Shown in pieces: positions 53,126 to 60,091 of a stretch of 64,000 nucleotides of DNA. The notes below the pieces were generated by a model. It was not told where the DNA came from and did not search any database. It saw only the letters and a list, made by a program, of their open reading frames with translations. Origin of the DNA: Streptomyces cavernae (GTDB lineage: Bacteria; Actinomycetota; Actinomycetes; Streptomycetales; Streptomycetaceae); NCBI RefSeq assembly GCF_004023625.1, contig NZ_RPDJ01000026.1, positions 62,001 to 126,000 on the forward strand, given 5' to 3'. How positions within the stretch are numbered: the first letter of the stretch is position 1; each line of letters starts with the position of its first letter. Both the position numbers and the translations under genes were made by a program.

Positions 53126-54373
53126 ATGGCCGAAAGCGTCCCGGTGCGGTGTCCGGCGTGTCGTCGCGAGCATCTGTACGCGGCACCGTCGTATCCGTGC
53201 GCCTGCGGCGCCCCGGTGTCACCGGCACTCGACCGCCGGGCGGCCCCGTTTCCGGTCACGGAGATGACGTGGGACGAGGAGTGGATCACCGTGCGCTGCG
53301 GTGCCTGCGGTCGCGAAGACCAGTGGCCGGCACCGGAGTTGGGATGCCCCTGCGGAACGGTGCTACGGGTCCCGACGTTCGACCGAGGTCCGGGCGACGC
53401 CCTGGGTGACGACCCGACCGGCCTGCGGGCCTGGCGCAGGGGGCTCATCCCCACACAGGGCCCGCGCTTCGGAACCGGCGGCACGCACAACTCCACCGGT
53501 GACGCGGGGCACAAGGCCGGTGACACGGAGGACCTGGCCGCGAGCGCGGAAGACGAGGCCGGTGGCACAGGAAACGGCGCGGAGGCCGGGGCCGACGGCC
53601 GGGACGACACCGCGCCCACGGCATCCACCGCCGGCACACCGCCCGCCGACACACACCCCGACGCGAGTGAGGCCGGCACGAACCCCCCGGCCGACCCACC
53701 CTCGCTGCCGGCCGACTCCCAGCTCTCGCGGCCTGCCGACACCGCCCCGCCCGGCCCGAGCGGCGACACACCCCCCGGCCCGAGCGGCGACACATTCGGC
53801 ACATCCGCGCGCCGGGACGGCGGCGTCCTGCGCGGATCCGGTGACACACCTCCGGGGCTGGACGGCGGGGGCCGGCGCAAGGGTGACGACCGGCCGGGCG
53901 TGGGCCGGCCGGCTCCGGGCGTCGCCCGGCGCGCGCCCCGCCCCGGCGGGCCCCCGTACTTCCCGGCGCACGTACCGGCACCTCGCTCGCCCCGGCCCGC
54001 GTTCCAGCCCATCACCATCCGCACCGCCCGCGACGCGGTGACCGCCGCCGCGCTGTACCTGCGCTGGCTCGGCTACAAGGACATCCGCAGAGCCGACCAG
54101 CGGCCCCCCAACGGCGTCGGGCTCGCGGCACGCGGCATACTCGCGCAGGTGGACCCCTCGGTGAACCCGGCGTCGCTGCGCGACATCGAGTGTCTGTGGC
54201 TGACCGCCATGACGGAGTCGGCGCGTTGTGTGTACTTCTCGCTCGCCGGCTACGACGACGGGGCCCGCTCCCGCGCCGACGGTCTGCGCATCCCCCTGTT
54301 CGTCCTCGATCTGACGGGCACTCCGCAACCGGTCAACAGCCCGGCCGACGAACTCGTCGCCACCGGAGCCTGA
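53126..54373 (+). CDS. Zinc-ribbon protein with a degenerate Mrr-like nuclease domain
   Basis: 415 residues from ATG 53126 after AGGAG. Two zinc-ribbon-like Cys pairs (RCPACRREH...CACG and RCGACGRED...CPCG) occupy residues 8-85. A Gly/Pro/Thr/Asp-rich low-complexity linker follows (about 100-290). The C-terminal 120 residues (TARDAVTAAALYLRWLGYKDIRRA, ARGILAQVDP, CVYFSLAGYDDGARSRADGLRIPLFVLDLTG) look like the Mrr/restriction-endonuclease-like fold. The catalytic positions expected as D...(E/Q)xK read GVGLAARGILAQVD, so nuclease activity is doubtful. The GNAT follows 2 bp later. Confidence 0.75.
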   Translation: MAESVPVRCPACRREHLYAAPSYPCACGAPVSPALDRRAAPFPVTEMTWDEEWITVRCGACGREDQWPAPELGCPCGTVLRVPTFDRGPGDALGDDPTGLRAWRRGLIPTQGPRFGTGGTHNSTGDAGHKAGDTEDLAASAEDEAGGTGNGAEAGADGRDDTAPTASTAGTPPADTHPDASEAGTNPPADPPSLPADSQLSRPADTAPPGPSGDTPPGPSGDTFGTSARRDGGVLRGSGDTPPGLDGGGRRKGDDRPGVGRPAPGVARRAPRPGGPPYFPAHVPAPRSPRPAFQPITIRTARDAVTAAALYLRWLGYKDIRRADQRPPNGVGLAARGILAQVDPSVNPASLRDIECLWLTAMTESARCVYFSLAGYDDGARSRADGLRIPLFVLDLTGTPQPVNSPADELVATGA

Positions 54374-54375
54374 GC

Positions 54376-54924
54376 ATGCGCATCCGGCAGGCCGTCGCCG
54401 CTGATCTCCCCCGGCTCCAGGACATCGAACGCTCCGCGGGCGAACCCTTCCGGGCCCTCGGCATGCCGGAGATCGCCGACGACGAACCGCCCGGCGTCGA
54501 CGTGCTGGAGCGCTACCGGAGCGCGGGCCGCTGCTGGGTGGCCGAGGGCACGGAGGACGGCATCCCCGTCGTCGGGTACCTGATCGGTGAACCGGTGGAC
54601 GGCTCCTTCCACATCGAGCAGGTGTCGGTGCACCGGAGCGCGGCCCGCCGGGGTGTCGGCCGGGCCCTGATCGCATACGTCGCCGACCACGCACGCGACG
54701 GGGGCCTGGCCGGTCTGACGCTGACCACCTTCCGCGAGGTCCCGTGGAACGCGCCGTACTACGAACGCATCGGCTTCCGGGTCCTCGACGAGTCCGAACT
54801 CACCCCGGGGCTGCGGAAGATCCGCGCCACGGAGGCCGAGCACGGCCTCGACCGCCGGCCGCGGGTGTGCATGCGCCGGGAGCTCGGGCACACCCGAGCC
54901 GACCCCGCACCGCCCAACAACTAG
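54376..54924 (+). CDS. GNAT-family N-acetyltransferase
   Basis: 182 residues starting MRIRQAVAADLPRLQDIERSAG. GNAT motifs: VGYLIGEPVDGSFHIEQVSVHRSAARRGVGRALIAYV with the acetyl-CoA loop R-R-G-V-G-R-A, and PWNAPYYERIGFRVLDE. Substrate unknown. The ORF starts 2 bp after the zinc-ribbon gene and is probably co-transcribed. Its stop codon TAG is part of the CTAG target duplication of the adjacent MITE. Confidence 0.92.
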   Translation: MRIRQAVAADLPRLQDIERSAGEPFRALGMPEIADDEPPGVDVLERYRSAGRCWVAEGTEDGIPVVGYLIGEPVDGSFHIEQVSVHRSAARRGVGRALIAYVADHARDGGLAGLTLTTFREVPWNAPYYERIGFRVLDESELTPGLRKIRATEAEHGLDRRPRVCMRRELGHTRADPAPPNN

Positions 54925-55109
54925 TGCCGCGGCAGGCAACGTTTGCCCGTCAAGGAGCGGCGTCCGTCCTCTGGGGGGTACCCCCTGTTCGAAGAGCTTG
55001 GGGGAGTGCCGGCCGCAAGTCCTCGTACTGGACGTACTTGGGCGTTCGGCCGGTGCGGTGAGAGGGCGTCCCGGGCGTCGCGACGGGGCGAACGTTGCCT
55101 GTTGCGGCA
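54925..55109. mobile_element. MITE-like element with CTAG target duplication
   Basis: 185 bp with inverted ends: left TGCCGCGGCAGGCAACGTTT, right reverse-complement TGCCGCAACAGGCAACGTTC (17 of 20). It is flanked by perfect CTAG copies at 54921-54924 and 55110-55113. The interior shares AAGTCCTCGTACTGGACGTA and a CCCCCTGTTCGAAGAGCTTG module with the element at 7510-7748, though the terminal repeats differ. There is no coding capacity for a transposase. Confidence 0.85.
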
Positions 55110-56732
55110 CTAGGCGTACTTTTCCCTCAGTTCGACCTTGCGCACCTTCCCTGACACCGTCATCGGGAAGGTCTCGAGGATCTGCAGCCTGCTCGGGATC
55201 TTGTAGTGCGCCAGCTGACCGTCGCAGAAGGCCCGGAGTTCCTCCAGGCTTGGCGGGTCGAGGTGGTCGCGGGGGATGACGCAGGCCAGCACCTCCTCGC
55301 CGTACCGCTCGTGCGGTACCCCGACCACCTGGACGTCCCAGATCTTCGGGTGCGCGTACAGGAACTCCTCGATCTCGCGCGGGTAGATGTTCTCCCCACC
55401 CCGGATGATCATGTCCTTGATGCGTCCGACGATCCGGACGTAACCGTCCTCCTGCATGACGGCCAGATCCCCGGTGTGCATCCATCGCCCCGGGTCGACG
55501 GCCTCGGCGGTCCTCTCCGGCTCGTCCCAGTAGCCGAGCATCACCCCGTACCCGCGGGTGCACAACTCACCCGGCGTGCCGCGCGGATGGGTCACCCCGC
55601 TCACCGGGTCGACGACCTTCACCTCGATGTGCGGCAGCACCCGGCCGACCGTGCCCGTACGGTGCTCGATGTCGTCGTCGCGCCGAGTTTGCAGCGACAC
55701 CGGTGAGGTCTCGGTCATGCCGTAGCAGATGGACACCTCAGTCATGTGCATCTCGGCCACCACCCGCTTCATCACCTCGACCGGGCAGGGCGAGCCCGCC
55801 ATGATCCCCGTGCGGAGCGAGGAGAGGTCGTAGGACGCGAAATCGGGCAGGCCGAGCTCGGCGATGAACATGGTGGGAACGCCGTACAGCGAGGTGCAGC
55901 GCTCCTGTTCCACCGCGCGCAGGGTGGCGACGGGATCGAAGGACGGCGCCGGGATGACGATGCAGGCACCGTGCGAGGTGGCGCCCAGATTGCCCATCAC
56001 CATGCCGAAGCAGTGGTAGAAGGGCACGGGCAGGCACACCCGGTCGTGCTCGCCGTAGCCGATCGTGCGGCCCACCCAGTAGCCGTTGTTGAGGATGTTG
56101 TGGTGCGAGAGCGTGGCACCCTTCGGGAAGCCGGTGGTGCCCGAGGTGTACTGGATGTTGACCGGGTCGTCACAGCTCAACTCGGACTGCGCGGCCGTCA
56201 GTCGCTCGTACGGCAACGAGGCCGCGCCCGCCGTCAGGGCGCCCCAGCTCGGGTCGCCGATGTAGACGGTCTCGCGCAACTGAGGGCACTTCTCGCGCAC
56301 TTGGTTGACCAGGGACCGGTAATCGCTGCTCTTGTGCGCGAGGGACGCGATCAGGACCGAGACACCGGCCTGTTTCAGCACGTACTCCAACTCGTGCGCG
56401 CGGTAGGCGGGGTTGATGTTGACCATGATCGCGCCGATGCGGGCGGTGGCGTACTGGACGAGCACCCACTCGGGGCAGTTGACCGCCCAGATGCCGACGC
56501 GATCGCCCTTGATGACTCCCTTGGCGAGCAGCCCGAGCGCCACCTCGTCGACGGCCGCGCCGAACTCCGCGTAGGTCCAGCGGCGCCCCGACGGCACGTC
56601 CACCAGCGCTTCCCGTGACGGGAATGCGGCAATGGCTCGGTCGAGGTTGACCCCGATGGTGTCAGCGAGCAGCGGCGTGGCACTCGTCCCGTGGCTGTAC
56701 GAGAGCGCCGTTGAAGGTTCCACCGAGGTCAC
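55110..56732 (-). CDS. Acyl-CoA synthetase (FadD-type AMP-binding enzyme)
   Basis: 540 residues from a GTG overlapping the upstream ligase stop (GTGA). ANL-family motifs: YTSGTTGFPKGATLSHHN (P-loop), YGMTETSP, GRWMHTGDLAVMQEDGYVRIVGRIKDMIIRGGENIYP and the C-terminal Lys in TVSGKVRKVELREKYA. It activates a fatty or other medium/long-chain acid to its CoA ester. Its TAG stop lies in the right CTAG copy of the MITE. Confidence 0.93.
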   Translation of the reverse strand: MTSVEPSTALSYSHGTSATPLLADTIGVNLDRAIAAFPSREALVDVPSGRRWTYAEFGAAVDEVALGLLAKGVIKGDRVGIWAVNCPEWVLVQYATARIGAIMVNINPAYRAHELEYVLKQAGVSVLIASLAHKSSDYRSLVNQVREKCPQLRETVYIGDPSWGALTAGAASLPYERLTAAQSELSCDDPVNIQYTSGTTGFPKGATLSHHNILNNGYWVGRTIGYGEHDRVCLPVPFYHCFGMVMGNLGATSHGACIVIPAPSFDPVATLRAVEQERCTSLYGVPTMFIAELGLPDFASYDLSSLRTGIMAGSPCPVEVMKRVVAEMHMTEVSICYGMTETSPVSLQTRRDDDIEHRTGTVGRVLPHIEVKVVDPVSGVTHPRGTPGELCTRGYGVMLGYWDEPERTAEAVDPGRWMHTGDLAVMQEDGYVRIVGRIKDMIIRGGENIYPREIEEFLYAHPKIWDVQVVGVPHERYGEEVLACVIPRDHLDPPSLEELRAFCDGQLAHYKIPSRLQILETFPMTVSGKVRKVELREKYA

Positions 56733-58399
56733 CGGAAGTCCTCCTCGCGGTACTCGTTCTCGGAGCCCGCCGCCGTGGCCTCGCGCAGTTCGATCCGGCG
56801 GATCTTGCCGGACACCGTCTTGGGCAGGTCGGCGAACTCCAGGCGCCGGATGCGCTTGTAGGGGGCGAGGACGGTGCGCGAGTGCTCGAAGAGCAGCTTC
56901 GCGGTGTCGTTTCCCGGCTCGTACCCTTCGGCGAGCACGACGTACGCCTTGGGCACGGCGAGCCGCAGTTCGTCGGGCGCGGGCACGACGGCCGCCTCGG
57001 CCACCGCCTCGTGTTCGAGCAGCGCGCTCTCCAGCTCGAAGGGTGAGATCTTGTAGTCGGACGCCTTGAAGACGTCGTCGGCGCGGCCCACATAGGTGAT
57101 GTATCCGTCGGCGTCGCGGGCGCCGATGTCTCCGGTGCGGTAGTAGCCGCCGGCCATCGCCTCGGCGGTGCGCTCGGGATCGCCGTGGTAGCCGGTCATC
57201 AGGCCCACCGGGCGCTCGGCGAGGTCCAGTGCGATCTCGCCCTCCTGGGCGCCGGGCGCGCCCGTCACCGGGTCGAGCAGCTCGACCCGGAAGCCGGGGC
57301 TCGGCCGTCCCATCGAGCCGGTCTTCAGCCGCTGGCCGGGGCTGTTGGACACCTGGACGGCGGTCTCGGTCTGTCCGAAGCCGTCCCGGATGGTGACGCC
57401 CCAGGCGCGCCGGACCTGCTCGATGACCTCCGGATTGAGTGGTTCGCCGGCGGCGACGGCCTCGCGCGGGGGTGTGCTGAGCCGGCCGAGGTCGGACTGG
57501 ATGAGCATGCGCCACACGGTCGGCGGGGCGCAGAAGGTGGTGACGCCGGCACGGCCCATCTCGTCCATGAGCCGGGTGGCGTCGAAGCGGGTGTAGTTGT
57601 GCAGGAAGACGGTGGCCTCGGCGTTCCAGGGCGCGAAGAGGTTGGACCAGGCGTGCTTGGCCCAGCCGGGCGAGGAGATGTTGAGGTGCACGTCGCCGGG
57701 CCTGAGCCCGATCCAGTACATGGTCGCGAGGTGGCCGATCGGGTACGAGACGTGGGTGTGCTCGACCAGTTTGGGCCGGGCGGTGGTGCCCGAGGTGAAG
57801 TACAGCAGGAGCGGGTCGTCCGCCCGGGTGGGCCCGTCGGGCGCGAACTGCGCGGAGGAGGCGAGGGCGTCCTCGTACGAGAGCCATCCGGGGACGTTCG
57901 CGCCGACGGCGATCCGGGTGTACTCACCGGGCACCTCGGCGAACTTGACGGTGGTCTCGGCGCGGGCGACGACATGCCGTACCTCGCCGCGTCCGACGCG
58001 GTCGCGCAGGTCGGCGGGGCCGAGCAGCGGCGTCGACGGGATGACGACCGCGCGCAGCTTCATCGCCGCGAGCGCGGTCTCCCACAGCTCGACCTGGTTG
58101 CCGAGCATGACGAGGATCCGGTCCCCGGGGCGCACGCCCTCCGCGCGCAGCCAGTTGGCCACACGGGAGGAACGCTCCGACATCTCCGCGAAGGAGAGCC
58201 GGGCTCCGGTCACGTCCTCCTCGACGAGGTGCAGCGCCGCCCTGTCGTTGCCCTGGGCGATGACGTCGAACCAGTCCAGGGCCCAGTTGAAGTGCTCCGG
58301 ACGCGGCCAGACGAAGCCCTCGTAGGCCGTGACGTAGTCCTCGCGATGCTCCAGCAGGAAGTCGCGCGCGCTGCGGAAGCGATCTGTCGCCGTCGTCAT
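56729..58399 (-). CDS. AMP-binding acyl-CoA ligase (medium-chain/aryl type)
   Basis: 556 residues from ATG 58399 after GGAGGA. ANL motifs: LLLYFTSGTTARPKLVEHTH, DGFGQTETAV, YYRTGDIGARDADGYITYVGRADDVFKASDYKISPFELESAL and the acyl-site Lys in TVSGKIRRIELRE. SDYKISPFE is typical of the Acs/medium-chain ligase branch, unlike the following gene. The pair suggests two acids activated in one pathway. Divergent from the GAF-LuxR regulator. Confidence 0.92.
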   Translation of the reverse strand: MTTATDRFRSARDFLLEHREDYVTAYEGFVWPRPEHFNWALDWFDVIAQGNDRAALHLVEEDVTGARLSFAEMSERSSRVANWLRAEGVRPGDRILVMLGNQVELWETALAAMKLRAVVIPSTPLLGPADLRDRVGRGEVRHVVARAETTVKFAEVPGEYTRIAVGANVPGWLSYEDALASSAQFAPDGPTRADDPLLLYFTSGTTARPKLVEHTHVSYPIGHLATMYWIGLRPGDVHLNISSPGWAKHAWSNLFAPWNAEATVFLHNYTRFDATRLMDEMGRAGVTTFCAPPTVWRMLIQSDLGRLSTPPREAVAAGEPLNPEVIEQVRRAWGVTIRDGFGQTETAVQVSNSPGQRLKTGSMGRPSPGFRVELLDPVTGAPGAQEGEIALDLAERPVGLMTGYHGDPERTAEAMAGGYYRTGDIGARDADGYITYVGRADDVFKASDYKISPFELESALLEHEAVAEAAVVPAPDELRLAVPKAYVVLAEGYEPGNDTAKLLFEHSRTVLAPYKRIRRLEFADLPKTVSGKIRRIELREATAAGSENEYREEDFR

Positions 58400-58508
58400 C
58401 AGTCCTCCTCGGGGTGCGCCACCATTGCCGTGGCCGACTCCCATCGTGAAACTCTCGGTAGAAGCGTCACCACCCCCGGACGGGGGTGTCGCGGGAAGGG
58501 ACGGGCGC

Positions 58509-59351
58509 GTGGCTGCGGACGGATCCGATGCGGTGGAGATGCGTGCTGCGCTGGTACGGCTGCGGCGTGCCACCGGGCTGCCGGTGGCCTTCGGCGGGCT
58601 GGTCGAGCCGCGGCGGCAGACGCTCCGCATCAGTGAGCTGAACGGCACGTCGACGACCGCGCTCGCCTCGCTCTCCGTGTCCGCAGGGAACGGGCTGGGC
58701 GGCAAGACGGCCGCGCTCGCGCGGCCGTTCGCGGTCACCGACTATTCGTCCTCGCGGCACATCAGCCACGAGTACGACGCGGCGGTGGCGGCGGAGGGGC
58801 TGCGGTCCGTGCTCGCCGTGCCGGTCGTCGTACGGCGCCGGGTCCGCGGGGTGCTGTACGGAGCCCTGCGCACCGCCCAGCCGCTCGGCGACCGGACCCT
58901 GACGGCGGCGGTCGACGCGGCGCGGGACGTGGAGCAGGCCCTGGTCGTACGGGACGCGGCGAACGATCTGCTGGAGGCGGCCCGGGAGCCGGTGCGCGGC
59001 CTCGGGGAGGGCGACGTGGGCGCCGCGTGGGAGCGCGTGCGCGAGGCGCACACCGCGCTTCGGGCACTGGCTCCACGTGTCGTCGATCCGGTGGTACGGG
59101 CCGAACTGGCCGCGGTCTGCGCCCGGTTGGCGGCCGACCCCGGCGCTCCCGCCGCCGTCCGGCTGACCCCGCGCGAGCTGGACGTCCTCAGCTGCGTGGC
59201 CTCCGGGGCGACCAACGCGGCCACCGCCCACCGCCTCGGGCTACGCCCCGAGACGGTGAAGGCGTACCTGCGTGAAGCGATGCGCAAACTGGACGCGCAC
59301 ACCCGCCTGGAGGCGGTCGTGGCGGCCCGCAGAGCGGGGCTGCTGCCCTGA
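58509..59351 (+). CDS. GAF-domain LuxR-type regulator
   Basis: 280 residues from a GTG at 58509, 8 nt after GGAAGGG; an ORF start at 58425 is less convincing. Residues about 10-165 form a GAF-like sensor domain (LVRLRRATGLPVAFGGLV, SVLAVPVVVRRRVRGVLYGALR). The C-terminus is a LuxR helix-turn-helix (LTPRELDVLSCVASGATNAATAHRLGLRPETVKAYLREAMRKLDAHTRLEAV). Its divergence from the two ligases makes it their probable regulator, perhaps sensing the acid or its CoA ester. Confidence 0.88.
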   Translation: MAADGSDAVEMRAALVRLRRATGLPVAFGGLVEPRRQTLRISELNGTSTTALASLSVSAGNGLGGKTAALARPFAVTDYSSSRHISHEYDAAVAAEGLRSVLAVPVVVRRRVRGVLYGALRTAQPLGDRTLTAAVDAARDVEQALVVRDAANDLLEAAREPVRGLGEGDVGAAWERVREAHTALRALAPRVVDPVVRAELAAVCARLAADPGAPAAVRLTPRELDVLSCVASGATNAATAHRLGLRPETVKAYLREAMRKLDAHTRLEAVVAARRAGLLP

Positions 59352-59434
59352 GAGCTCCGTGGTGTGCACCAGGCCACACGGTCAACGCGCTCCCACTGGC
59401 CCAAGGGACCCGCGAGTACCGGTCTCTTCGGGAG

Positions 59435-59914
59435 TCAGCCATTGCATCGCCGGACGGGGCCGAAGACCTTCACGTAGCGGGCGGAGACCCCAGCCGTACG
59501 GCCGCTGGTCAAGGTTGTACCGGACGTTGTTCCCCTGGACCTTCTGTCCCACAGCCTTGCACTTGATCCAGACTTTCTGGTGGGCTCGGAGGCTGCCGAC
59601 CACCTTCGAGCGAGTGGTGGGCGCCTGACGCACGTTCGGCCCTTCTTCGCGATGACTTCGCCGAGGCTCGCGGGGTGGCAGCGGTCACTGCCGTTGACGG
59701 TGGTGGGGTCGGTAGCCGTGTGGGTGGCACTGTCGCCGCCTCCGGTGACGGTCGCGGTGTTGGTGACGCGACCGGAGGCATCGCAGGAGACGTCGACGTT
59801 CAGCGTGATCGGCGGATAGCTCTGCCCGGCCGGAAGCACATCACCGCGAGTGCAGGTCAGCGTCGAACGGCTGCGCCTCCATCCCGTGCCACCAATGCTG
59901 GTGCCCGTGTTCAC
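59435..59914 (-). pseudogene. Remnant of a DUF11/SH3-domain surface protein
   Basis: Reading leftwards, a DUF11-type repeat (DVLPAGQSYPPITLNVDVSCDASGRVTNTATVTGGGD) is followed by GEVIAKKGRT. The sense then shifts frame near 59625 into an SH3-like domain (RQAPTTRSKVVGSLRAHQKVWIKCKAVGQKVQGNNVRYNLD) and shifts again near 59490 into VSARYVKVFGPVRRC. Two frameshifts and a missing 5' part show decay of a large secreted protein gene. Confidence 0.7.
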
Positions 59915-60091
59915 CGAGCATGACGGCCCCAGTCAGCCCTCACCGGCCCATCACCGCCATCAGCCCGTATTCATTCACCATCCCACAGAAATTCCGTATA
60001 CAGCCTTCTTGTTATTACGCTCACTCACCAACTCCCCGTTTCCCAAGGCTTTTCTGCCTAATATTGTCCCGAACACGACACGAAAGGGCCG

